Part shown: positions 11,807 to 21,962 of the stretch, piece after piece
How the letters are laid out: each line of letters opens with the position of its first letter
How positions within the stretch are numbered: position 1 is the stretch's first letter
Source: Incurvaria masculella
Lineage: Eukaryota > Arthropoda > Insecta > Lepidoptera > Incurvariidae
Direction of reading: 5' to 3'
Assembly (NCBI GenBank): GCA_946894095.1
Contig: OX335655.1
Location: forward strand, 10,602,001-10,666,000
DNA length: 64,000 nt
The notes under the pieces: generated by a model
Databases searched by the model: none
What the model was told of the DNA's origin: nothing
What the model saw: the letters and a program-made list of their open reading frames with translations, nothing else
Program-made: the position numbers and the translations under genes

Positions 11807-14800
11807 CTAAAATGTGGGTAGAGGTGAATTGTCCGAATTTCGATAGAGCCACTCGGAGCTGCCCCAGCCGTGCACTCCGTTCACGCGGTATGACGCCCAG
11901 CGAGTGAGCACGCGCGCCTCTTGCCCCTCCCCTTCTGCGTAGCGGCACGTGTCCTCACCGATCGCCACGCGGACCTCGTACGTGGCGCCATCTGTACATT
12001 GGGAGCTTGGTTATTGAGGAGGTGGTAGCTTAACATTGTGCCATTGTTCGAAATCGCGATTAAAATAGTCAAGGCGACTAGCGTCGTAGACCCTCACTTA
12101 GAGAACATCACAATGATTTGTTTAACACACTCAATTTGGCGTGATATACTACACATTGTTATTTATTTTTTTGTGTCTGATTCAAACTCGCATTCCACCT
12201 TGTTGGAATTATCAAATCAGCAATTTTTTTAAATAATTGAGATGTTCATTCAGGGAGGATCTACAATGGTTGTCGCTACTGCTATACTATCAGTTTGAGT
12301 TTGAAGATGATGTTCACGCTCAGCCTATTATCGTGTATAGTGAAGAGGAACTTGTAACCACGGAGGAGATGGTAGAGAGGAGATGGTCTAAGCAACCAAT
12401 GGGTCTGTGTCCACCGAGTAGGTCTCTACGTCACAGCCCACGTGATAGAAGGCGTGGCTTAGTGTCATCCGCGGCATGGCGCTGGCGGTGTTAGGTTGTG
12501 GGACAATATTATGGTCTGCGGCGCCATTTTCCGCGAACAGTCGATTACACGATGAGATTTTGTGTAAAATGTTGCAAACATGACACAGGACAAAATAATC
12601 TAAAGTTTGTAGGTGTAATTTAGTTTTATTTGTCAGTAAAACACCTCATATTTTATAATTTTAGTCAATATTCCAGCATTTTATGTATCGCTCGGCGATT
12701 TTCTTTGTACGGTAAGAAATGTTGATCTCATGATGCAAATTTTTATGACATTTTCGAAAGTTTTTTTACAGAAAAAACTAACAGTAAAAAGCAAAAGGCG
12801 CCATCTAGTTGTACCACTAAGAATAGCTCTCGGAATGGCTGCTAAACGAATACCGGTTCTTCCGGTAGATGGATTTAGCATAAAAGGCGGAGCTTGAATT
12901 CCCACCATGAAATGTTTTTCCCCACGCAGTGTCACGCTCATAGACTAAAATGTCACGCTGCGTTCCTTAGTAATATGAGCTAACAACACCTCTCCACGTC
13001 ACTCCTCCGTGCTTGTAACGCTCGCCATGTCTACACAGTTGAAGGTAGCAAAAGTTAACGATGCGGGCGTCTGACTCGCTTCCCGATGCGATACGTAGCC
13101 CACGCATAGCCTGTATTCGTGTATAGCTCGATGACATTGAATTTCACCATGCTCGCTGTGTTTTTTCTGTACTGTTGCAAATCGCAGAGGGTGAGGGCGG
13201 CGCTCCCCGGCGTGACACATGTCGCCCACCCTCAGCCAATGTTCGGATAGAGCTTACCTGCAGTGAAGTGGAATGCGTAGTCGGTTGGCGGCTCACCGCG
13301 CTCACCGTGTCTGTACAGCTGCAGGTCGCAGGAGGTGATGGCGCGGGCGGCGTGGTCGCGCTCCCCGGCACGACACATGTAGCCCACATTCAGTCTGCGA
13401 ACCGAGCATATCAGAACTTAACAACTGAACATGGTACAGTACCGAACAGACATAGTTGCATAGATAGATACCCGTATTACTAGGTAAGCAATTGGGTTTT
13501 GATATTTAGTCACATTATCCAATCAGCCGCTATAATCATTCTCCATCATTCCTTTCCCATGAGTTGCTGAGAATGATGTATTTAAATTTACTAAGCAATA
13601 GCAACTTTAAACGGCTGGCTAATGGATTTTTTAAATTCATTGTTACAAAACAGATTCTTCCATAACACTGCAGTGTTAACAAATAACACTTAGGGTCTCT
13701 TCCACCAAGTACTGATTAGCTTAATCCTCACATTAAAAAGCCTTTCTTACCATCTCGCAATCGATACCTGTACAAGATAGTCAGCACTTTAGTAATGAAG
13801 GCCCTGTAAGTGTCAATTAAAATAAATCAGCACTTGATGAAAAACAGGCTTGCCTTACATTTGAAATGGCAGTTTCATAGGTAACTATCTAATTAATACA
13901 TTAGTGCATAGCTAAATCCATTTATAATAATCCATTGTTGAATTCTAAGTCAAGTTATACTTAAATATAATAAATATGGTTATCGACTGACTTGTCCACT
14001 GATCGCACAAGGTTCTTCAGCATAGTGCAGATACTTACTGTGAGAACACGATGGGCTGACAGACCGTCATAAGTGATATACGACCTCCATTTTCCAAGTA
14101 GATATAATGTGATACGTAGCGATGGATGTTTTGGAGGTCAAGGTTGTCACCTAGAAAACCATTAAATTTTTACTTTTAGAACTGAAGAAAGCCAAGTAAA
14201 ATGACATCATTCTAAATATTTTAATTAATATTCAATATTTTTTAAAACCTACATGTATTGTATGATTTTATCTCTTCCTTCATTTAAACTTTGGAGATTG
14301 CATTATCTACGTCCACTTACCAAATGTATGGCTCCGGACACACGGCATTGAAAATGTGTGAGCTTTTCCGTCTATAACTGCTTTACCGTTTATGATGCCC
14401 ATTTGTTCATAGTGGTTATGGTGAAATCTAAAAACAAAGACGTTTCCAAATCATTACATGCATATAACATCAAACATTTTACTGAACAGAAGCATTTATG
14501 CAGTCTTTTGGGGATGCAGACCCAATTCAGCAAAAGCAAAATGTCATGAACGGAAGTTCCAACACTCCAAATAAAAATAGAGGCTGGTATTTTGAATTTA
14601 GAAATTAAGGTCGGCCCGTAAGCAACAGAAAATTTTGCCTCCCATACAAATGTAGTTTACTAATAATTTGAAAACCACTGTTCCAACTTACTTGATATTT
14701 GGTATCTAATATTAGGGTACAAATATCTGTGTCTGCATGTCTTTGCTTTTTCAGTAAATGTATTCTATGTCAAACCACAGAGAATATTTTTTTCAAAAAA

Positions 14801-17800
14801 ACAAAAGCATGGAGACACAGATATTTGTTACCTGATATCAGATATTAAATATAAATTTAATTGGAATAGCAGTTTCCAAATGATTCGTAAACTACGTTTG
14901 TATGGGGAGCATAGCTTACGGGCCGTTCTTAAACCATCAATTCTGTTCCTTGCTCGTTTATGCCACCTATGAGATTGCAATATATTGACTGTTTTAGTTA
15001 TCAACTTTTATCAATAGATGGTGCCTAGGCAGGCGTAACAATATTTTCATTCTAAAATATGTTCTTATTACAGTGTTGCATATGTTTTCCGGAAAAGGTT
15101 GTTTATTGTTAACTCCGGAACCGTTTCTTTTGCGTAAGTTCTACTTCTACGACAACAATTGTATAGGCACCTCTTGAGCAGTCGGAAGTAGTGAGTGGAC
15201 CACGGCTCGCTGGCCAGGGCTCGCGCGGCCGCTGCCGGCGAGGCGTCCGTGCTATGGTCGAACCGCTCCCATTTGGTGCTCCACGTCAGCTCCAGATCCA
15301 CCTGCGTACGCCGCGACTCGTCGCGAGCTCTGAGGAGAATGCGATAGCACGGAGGGGCTCGAAGCAATCATCGAGCAATGAACGCAATTAATGCCATAGG
15401 GATGGCCATTTTTTGGAAAACTATACAGAATCAATGTTTCGTTTAATTTGGTTTGGCCCGTATAATACGCACCAAACTTACAGACGAGTATAAAGTCTAT
15501 ATCACTCAATGAATCACAGGCCGTGCAGTATTGCAGATCAGACTTTGGACACAATTTAATAAGTAGTAGCTTATTATGGCCCTCAGAATCAACCTCTTTG
15601 GTAGATTGTATTTTAGAATATGTGCATGTAGAGGCGTAGGAAACTTTTCATAACCTATATGCCAGTGAAGTTTCTTTGTGGGTTCTTCTTCGCTGAATTC
15701 GAATCCGCTCAACAATCAGATTGTGACATAACAATGTAGTATGACTTCGAAGTTTAAATAAATGTAAATGGAAACGAAGCACATGCATAACAATCTGTGT
15801 AAGTAAGTATATATTTATATATGTACATTTATTTATGTATATCATAGTATATTGAAACTGACTTCATTTCACCGGAGTATCGAAGCGTCCAGGAGCGCAT
15901 CGGTATCAGCATGGCGACGTCGATCCCGGCGACACGGTACGCCTCGCTCTCGCCCTCCGCTTGCTCCACACTCGGGGATGGGAGCTCTGGGGACAGCAGC
16001 AGCTCGCCATCCTCCACCTGGACACATCACCATTCGTTTTGGTTAGATTTTAAAAGTAAGTAAAAAGACTTAGGTACGTCAAATGTTTATAAATAAAATA
16101 TACTTTTTAGGGTTCCGTACCCAAAGGGTGAAAACGGAACCCTATTACTAAGCCTTCGCTGTCCGTCCGTCCGTCCGTCTGTCACAGTGCTGCATCTCAT
16201 GACCCGTAATAGGTGGGCAGCTGATATGTTCACAGAGTATGTATTACATTTTCCGCTGTAACAACAAATAGGTGAAATAAAAAATAAAGGGGGACCTCAT
16301 ACAAAAAACCTGATTTTTTCGTTTCGGCACTTGGCCGGTTTTTTTTTCGTGCTATCTTAGTCGCTTTTTTGGGCTTCTTTATTTTCATAATAAGACAATC
16401 GGATTCGTCAACAATATTTTAAAAAATCACTTACTGAATAAGTGAATGAGTAGGAGGCAGTGATTATGGACAGAGGGACTGTAGGAGAATTCTCATTCAT
16501 GCGTTTTGGAGTAGGCGAGATTGGCAGGAGCACTGCCCGCCAAAGGTCTGCTTGCTAATTCGTCTCAAGCCTTAGTTTACTTATGACTTAATTATTTTTA
16601 CGGCTGTCTTTCCTTTACGAATGAACCTTGGTTCCTTACTTGACTCCTTGTAGGGGAAAGTATTCTGGACAGAATTTAGCTATGGTATACAAAAATAAAT
16701 GATATCATATTCCTTTGCTTACATATATTACAAATAATCTGACCTTAAGGTAGAGGTACCCAAATCGCACCCCGCCTGGTCTCCGTGTCACACTGCACAT
16801 CAGCAAACTCTTGTCCTTGGAAGTTGCGTTGAACGAAACTGTATCTATGGACTAAAGAACATCGACCTATTAACTTTATATCCATTGAACCAGTTTGTAA
16901 AGAAAGAAAGAAATGTAATACAAATTATTTTTGAAATAGTTCATATTACTACAGTACATACTACATATTACATAGACCAATTTATGAATGGAACTTGAAA
17001 AATGAATGTACCTAGTTAATTCTAGATAGTAAAAGTATTCATAGTAAGAAATAAGATTTTTAACCAATTGCACTAATTTCATTTTTTTTTTATGTGACTG
17101 GACATGGATGGCTAATACCACAAGTTCTGTCATGGTATTAGCCCAACACACCACATGGGAAATAGGTGCCATGCCAGGCCTTCCTCATACTCCGTAACTT
17201 CTCGTTCCTTTTAACGGTGTGTATTAATGAACTTCCAAGCTACACAGCTGTTTCAGTTAAACCACATAGCATTCGAAGTCATGAAAGTTGCTACGGTTAT
17301 CAGCAATAAAATTGAAAAAAAAAATTTCAAAACATTAAGGTTTACATGCATTTATATATAAGAACAGACTGACTGACTGACTGATGTCAGTAATAACTGA
17401 AATCTAGCATGAGCCTTGCTTGAGTCAAGGTCGTTTTGGACAGATATCGGGCTAAATTATTGCTTAGATAAAACGGATCCCATGTGCAAGTTTAATCGAA
17501 ATCAGCTGAGCCGTTATTTAATAGCAATTGAATAACAAACATCCTAATATTCCCACTTATAATATTAATGGGAGAGATATGGATGCTGATTATCGCCACA
17601 TATTACGGGCTTTTCTTAGCAGCTTGCAATCAATACAGGATAATCAGCACTTTAGTAATAAATTCCCTTTAAGTGTAATCAGCACTTGGTGAAAACCAGA
17701 TTAAAACTTCTGATCGTTGATTACAACAAAACCATTAAGCCTGAAATTGTGAAGAGTGCAATACTTTCTGCATTCTGTGCACAAAAAACTTTGTATGCGT

Positions 17801-19289
17801 CGGAAAACCCTTATCTCTCACGAAGAGGCGGCCTGTCCGTCACCTTGGGATGCGGCAGGGCGTGCGCGCGCTCCAGCCACGTGTCGTGCTCGTGCACGTG
17901 CCGCGTGCCGTCGTCGCTCGCGCCCGACTCCACCGCGCGCCGCCAGCGCCGCCGCTCCACCAGCTGCCCCCCACCATTCAATCCGACCCATTAGTGATTT
18001 TTTTTTATGCGACCTGACATGGATGGCTAATACCACACAATTACCATTGTGATGTTAGCCCAATACACCACATTCCCGAAGGAACTAGGTGCCATGCCAG
18101 GACCTTCTCTTTATGAGCACGGCTACATTGAACCGAATGGAAAACACGGACAATTTTTCATTGCCTCTTCGTCTCTGCCTTTTCATTCAATACGATGGTA
18201 CCAACCCGGGCGGGCTTAAACCCTACCACCTAGTAGGGGAAGGGGCCCTACACTTTTACATGGATTCCGAACCATGTAGCAGCTCGCATTCGTGACGAAA
18301 TGCACTTATCGAACTCGGAAAGAGAAAGACAGTGGTGCATGTCGGAATTGAACCCAGGCCTCTGGTACGCTAGTCCAGTCCCCGCGCTACTAGGCTACGA
18401 GCCGGTTGAAGCTGAAGCTGAAAGCGAAGAAGTGCTGTGTGGGCTCCGGCACGTACAAATAATACTAGTGGGTCCACTGTATTTCTCCCTTCATGTCGTA
18501 AGAGCCGACTAATGGACTCGCCGTACGTGTTATGGATTCCAAGTTAAACTGTGGGTCCCCCTTCCTCACTAGGTTAATCCTGCCCAGGTTCTTACCATCG
18601 CATTGAATGAACGACGGTTGAGCGGTATTGCCAAATTGACCGTGTTAGCCGTGCAATATAAGGTTCTGGCATCGAACCTAGTTTCCTTGTGCATCTATAT
18701 GTATGATATAATTAATATCAATCAATGAAAGAATTATCTAATATATTTTATTGAAATTTCAAAATGTCCATTTCTTTATGATACTAAAAAAATTATCAAT
18801 ACTAATTCATTTAATATCCTATGAACTTTGGTTTTATTGGCCATCGGCTGCTTCTATTTAGCTTGGCATATTTAATTTGTTATTTTGTATGAAGTTTTTT
18901 AACTATTTCGTTGAAAGTATTTTTTTATTAATATTAGATTTTTCAAACCGATATTTTGAAAAAGAGACACACACCTGTAATGACTTTGAAAGGATATCCC
19001 TGAAAATAGTTAAAAAGTGAAGAAGTTACAAGGTTGTGACTTACGGGCAGCCAGATCTAAGAACGAACATGACATGCTGTTTATGAAAAAAAGTGTTTCA
19101 AAATGCAAAGGAAAAAATGTATCTCACCTGTTTCACTAATAGTGTAACATACATTAAAATAAATTTGAGATAATAAAATTTATTCGCTTGCTGATAAATT
19201 CCCAAAATAGCCGGAGGATTCCGCATATTGATGAATTTTATCAACATCAATATTGACACACTTATTGCCATTATGGTGAAACTAAACAT
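11807..19289 (-). CDS. Membrane-anchored protein similar to the N-terminal region of arthropod PEP synthase-like proteins
   Basis: Nine exons (5' to 3'): 19289-19128, 17963-17844, 16851-16744, 16017-15863, 15329-15171, 14427-14321, 14150-14039, 13394-13258, 11991-11807. All junctions close in phase, giving 414 residues. Residues 1-54 form a hydrophobic N-terminus (about 3-20 and 40-52) that probably anchors the protein. The rest carries family landmarks: IPMRSWTLRYSGEM (~165-178), LTWSTKWERFDHSTDASP, HHNHYEQMG (~237-245), HRYVSHYIYLENG, VCQPIVFSQLNVGYM, CDLQLYRHGERGEPPTDYAF, and VNGVHGWGSSEWLYRN near the end. From memory these match the region before the catalytic domains of insect 'putative phosphoenolpyruvate synthase' proteins. 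Here the protein stops (TAG) after this region, with no ATP-grasp or phosphotransferase domain, so enzyme activity is not implied. A SINE lies 35 bp upstream of the exon 2 acceptor. Confidence 0.65.
13010..13242 (-). pseudogene. Two decayed tandem copies of exon 8 of the PEP synthase-like gene
   Basis: Within the last intron, two head-to-tail minus-strand stretches resemble exon 8 (13258-13394). The first is about 13140-13242 (GDMCHAGERRPHP..., aligned with exon 8 GYMCRAGERDHAA). The second is about 13010-13110 (LCVGYVSHREAS..., same acceptor-proximal layout). Both carry indels that break the reading frame, and neither has the CTGCAG|GTAAGC donor of the true exon. They look like relics of a tandem triplication. 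Confidence 0.6.
14605..14932 (+). mobile_element. TTAA-bounded MITE with ~120-bp terminal inverted repeats
   Basis: TTAA at 14605-14608 and 14929-14932. Inside, the left arm CGGCCCGTAAGC...CCATACAAATGTAGTTTAC...ATCTGTGTCTGCATG is mirrored by the right arm CATGGAGACACAGAT...GTAAACTACGTTTGTATGG...GCTTACGGGCCG. The 328-bp element lies in intron 5 of the PEP synthase-like gene. Related copies are at 1-174, 1455-1676 and 41587-41949. No coding capacity. Confidence 0.8.
16106..16350 (+). repeat. Interspersed repeat, GGGTTCCGTACC type
   Basis: Full copy with TTTTTAGGGTTCCGTACCC, the (CCGT)n tract, CTGCATCTCATGACCCGT and the terminal CACTTGGCCGGTTTTTTTTT. Lies in intron 3 of the PEP synthase-like gene. 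Confidence 0.75.
17082..17190 (-). repeat. SINE tail fragment
   Basis: Minus-oriented tail: TTTTTTTTTATGTGACTGG, ACATGGATGGCTAATACCAC, and ATTAGCCCAACACACCACAT. The sequence stops within the body after about 110 bp. Confidence 0.7.
17345..17580 (+). repeat. Dispersed repeat with (GACT)n start
   Basis: Starts with GACTGACTGACTGA, contains GTCAAGGTCGTTTTGGACAG and ends 'TTATAATATTAATGGGAG', an ending I associate with dispersed moth repeats. Only one copy is seen in this window, so the call rests on memory. Confidence 0.4.
17998..18406 (-). mobile_element. tRNA-headed SINE, near full length
   Basis: On the minus strand it begins GGCTCGTAGCCTAGTAGCGC (box A-like) and carries GGTTCAATTCC (matches the tRNA box B consensus). 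The common SINE body and an A-rich tail that ends at 17998 follow. The tail end lies only 35 bp upstream of the exon 2 acceptor of the PEP synthase-like gene. Related copies: 47057-47465, 54581-54976 and 23866-24185. Confidence 0.8.
18437..18700 (+). repeat. SINE body with a third type of 5' module
   Basis: The 5' module (GGGCTCCGGCACGTACAAAT ... CATGTCGTAAGAGCCGACTA) also occurs at 29605-29695. It is joined to the common body (TTAAACTGTGGGTCCC, then TTACCATCGCATTGAATGAA). The 3' tail is eroded. The module has no clear tRNA or 5S boxes. Confidence 0.55.
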
Positions 19290-19803
19290 TTTGGCGACTA
19301 CACTTTGACTTGTCGATTGTATTTTATTCTCAACACTTGGCCATTTGAGGACAAACTGATTGTATTTATTGAATTAAAGGCACTTTATGTATCTTATCTA
19401 CCTGATGAGTAATGGTACCCCGATTTATTTAACATGATTATTGAGATAACGGGTCAAGACATTTTTACGGATACTAAACATTGGTAGGTAAGTGCTCGTC
19501 ACAATGCATTACCTTTATTTTGAGCAAGGCTACACCGAACTGCAACTACTATACATACATACATACCATCACAACGCTAATGTTAAACCCCAAGTACTGT
19601 AATACAGTACGTTCACAGTATACTTTCGCTTACTGTACACACATAAATCTCTCAATGTAACTACTATATGAATGCATGTCTTGTGTGACTTCAGTTAATT
19701 GGTGAAATCATAAAAAAGGCATGAATTACGTACAAAGTTATTTTATTGTATCAATAACCTATCTACAAATACTGACCGCCAATCCATTTACGATATAGCG
19801 GAT
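19290..19803. other. 5' flank of the PEP synthase-like gene
   Basis: Intergenic stretch between the start codon at 19289 and the Penelope-like element. It should hold the gene's 5' UTR and promoter, but no TATA or initiator stands out. A short (ACAT)n run is at about 19555-19567. Confidence 0.35.
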
Positions 19804-19813
19804 ACATTTTGAT

Positions 19814-20208
19814 ATTGTCTAAGATTGGCTTACCACAGTTATTTTCCTCGGTCCTTCTGGCCGACGTTTCGAACTGTCCCGTGCAGCTCATTTTCAAGGC
19901 GAGTGCGTGCGTGCGGCTGGGCGCACGTTTGACAGACCACTGTCTGTCACACGCGAGCGGCTGCGAAGATTGTATGAGTGGCTGTGGGTAGGCAGAAAAC
20001 TTGTTGCGGCTGCGTTCTGTGCTCCCATCAATGTGCAGAATGAGCTGACGACATCTTCCTGCGAATGCAGGGAGTCGGACTTGCTATATCTCAGAGGAGC
20101 CAGAACCGGATTCCAAACTGCTGACAATTTGTACGAGTCCCCTCTATTAAAATTGGCGTGCTTCGAAATCTCGATAGACTCACGGATAATCCTAGGGAAG
20201 AATCGTTT
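19814..20208 (-). repeat. Inverted left arm (pseudo-LTR) of the Penelope-like element
   Basis: Exactly 395 bp, the reverse complement of 20780-21174. The conceptual translations of both arms agree at every residue I compared. It therefore also carries the hammerhead-like motif, on the minus strand near 19860-19900. Near identity points to a young insertion. Confidence 0.85.
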
Positions 20209-21094
20209 ATCACATACCAACAGGTATCTGCACGCCACGTCACACCATCATCCGGCCCAACTAAATTCAGTCGTTAGGTCGCTATGGTTGCGTGCAGACC
20301 GCTTATGTGATAATACCAGCAAGGCCCAAGAAAGAGCATTGGTGACAAGAGTTTTGGCCGCTAATGGATATAAAGGAAAGTCTGCCAGCTACACAATTAA
20401 AAAGTTCACACGCAGACAAGGTGCTGAGCGGCAGAAGACGTACCTTCCATACATAAAGGGAGTCACTGATAAAATTGGGAGGTTGTTGAGCAGATTTAGT
20501 ATAAAAACTATATTCCAACCCCAAACCAAGGTGTCACATCTACTTCGCTCCGTGAAGGACGCCCTAAACCCGTTACAGTCGCCGGGTGTCTACCAGATTC
20601 CCTGTAGCTGTGGAAAATCCTACATAGGCCAAACCAAGCGCAGCGTTATGGAACGGATTTCTGAACATGTACGTGCCCTTAAGAAAATGGACAAAAATAA
20701 ATCTGCGATTGCCGAGCACGCCGACTCCGGAATACACCACTGGATAAGATTCGATCAGGTGAAGATTTTGTCCACCGAAAAACGATTCTTCCCTAGGATT
20801 ATCCGTGAGTCTATCGAGATTTCGAAGCACGCCAATTTTAATAGAGGGGACTCGTACAAATTGTCAGCAGTTTGGAATCCGGTTCTGGCTCCTCTGAGAT
20901 ATAGCAAGTCCGACTCCCTGCATTCGCAGGAAGATGTCGTCAGCTCATTCTGCACATTGATGGGAGCACAGAACGCAGCCGCAACAAGTTTTCTGCCTAC
21001 CCACAGCCACTCATACAATCTTCGCAGCCGCTCGCGTGTGACAGACAGTGGTCTGTCAAACGTGCGCCCAGCCGCACGCACGCACTCGCCTTGA
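20209..21094 (+). pseudogene. C-terminal fragment of Penelope-like polymerase with GIY-YIG endonuclease
   Basis: The open frame begins at the truncation with SHTNRYLHATSHHHPAQLNS, the conserved segment after the reverse transcriptase core of Penelope-like polymerases. The GIY-YIG domain follows: GVYQIPCSCGKSYIGQTKRS then RISEH, with the cysteine pair and YIG motif intact. The frame ends at TGA, 21092-21094. About 295 residues of the original protein remain and no internal stop is present. The frame is also open leftward to 19907, but that part is antisense translation of the left arm and is not part of the protein. Without the catalytic RT it cannot mobilise itself. Confidence 0.8.
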
Positions 21095-21174
21095 AAATGA
21101 GCTGCACGGGACAGTTCGAAACGTCGGCCAGAAGGACCGAGGAAAATAACTGTGGTAAGCCAATCTTAGACAAT
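20780..21174 (+). repeat. Right arm (pseudo-LTR) of the Penelope-like element
   Basis: Mirror partner of 19814-20208, 395 bp. It contains the last ~105 codons of the endonuclease frame and then the hammerhead-like motif at 21088-21128. Confidence 0.85.
21088..21128 (+). ncRNA. Hammerhead-ribozyme-like motif of the Penelope-like element
   Basis: Order: stem I strand GCC (21088-21090), box I-like TTGAAAA (21091-21097), one extra T, helix II GAGCTG (21099-21104) pairing with CAGTTC (21112-21117), GAAA (21118-21121), palindromic ACGT, C at 21125 as the expected cleavage site, and GGC (21126-21128) closing stem I. Hammerhead motifs are known in Penelope-like elements. Here box I departs from CUGANGA at two positions, so activity is doubtful. 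The ORF stop TGA lies inside box I. Confidence 0.55.
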
Positions 21175-21215
21175 AGTTTAAACACCCACAGAACACTCAA
21201 ATCACATTTTGATAT

Positions 21216-21962
21216 AATTTCTTACGAACGCACTTTGAATAAACAAACTGATGGAATTATGTAGGTCTTAGAAAAAAGTTATCTTCTTCCTTAAAATTCA
21301 CAAACACACAAGATAAACGACACAGTGTTGACGATTATTCCACAACACCCTGCAAGCAAAATAGGTTCCTATCAAAATGTAAAAAAAAATGCCTAAAATT
21401 GCAAAGCAACCAAAACGTAAACAAAAGACAGCGCCCCAGGCTCAAATTACAATGATAATAAAGTGGAGAATCCTCCTTTTGTGAAGTCGGTCAAAAAAGA
21501 CAAACCATTTGCCAACAGTGGCAATTATTTGTGGTGCAAATGTTAAGCTTCTTTTATTCTTCCATCAGTATATTTAATTGTGGGGAACGAAAATAAATAT
21601 TGCAATTAATTTTATTCAATTGTTTCAATGCTCACAAAATGGACTTTAAGTTCTAAAATGTTCACATTCAACTGTGCAAAAAAATTGCAATACCAAATAA
21701 GTGACCAAAAATAAAGTTATAGTCCAATCGGCGCATTTTGCAAGTAAAATCACTATGTAATCTCACTTAAGAGTACAAATATCAAACCCAATACCAGCTT
21801 TCACAGAGCAGGCATTAAAGAAATCAGAACAGCAGTATATAACGATGCATCTCCCCAACATTATCTCGAACAGACCCAATGCAAATAACATGAATACGGC
21901 CCTCCTAAAACAACGCATCATCCTCATAAAACTAAGCGTAAAAGTACGATGCGATTTTTCGT
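21216..21962. other. 3' flank of PSMD12
   Basis: AT-rich DNA downstream of the PSMD12 stop codon, which should include its 3' UTR. Minus-strand AATAAA-like hexamers occur near 21553 and 21610. No other gene seen. Confidence 0.4.

Larger units (their letters stand above)
19804..21215 (+). mobile_element. Penelope-like element with mirror-image arms and a 12-bp target duplication
   Basis: A GIY-YIG-encoding 3' part of a Penelope-like retroelement (20209-21203) is preceded directly by an inverted copy of its own last part. The 12-mer ACATTTTGATAT occurs at 19804-19815 and 21204-21215 and is read as the target site duplication. The right side has 29 extra bases (21175-21203) beyond the arm that the left lacks; a short unique 3' tail is known for this element class. 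The element is 5' truncated: the reverse transcriptase catalytic part is absent. It lies between two genes, with no sign that it affects either. Confidence 0.85.

Noticed and set aside
12237..12494. 85-codon plus-strand frame in the last intron of the PEP synthase-like gene
   Set aside because: No recognisable motif, no neighbouring exons on the plus strand, and the frame degenerates into Arg/Trp-rich sequence.
13306..13394. Exon 8 of the PEP synthase-like gene ending at the CACG|GTGAGC donor
   Set aside because: The downstream donor CTGCAG|GTAAGC at 13257 keeps the same phase and adds GERGEPPTDYAFHFTA, which fits the family better.
18330..18406. tRNA gene suggested by box A and box B on the minus strand
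   Set aside because: No acceptor stem or anticodon arm can be formed and the sequence runs on into the SINE body; it is a SINE promoter head. The same applies to 47400-47465 and 54900-54976.
19907..21094. One continuous 395-codon plus-strand frame read as a single protein
   Set aside because: The first ~100 residues are an antisense reading of the inverted Penelope arm. Only 20209 onward is the real endonuclease fragment.
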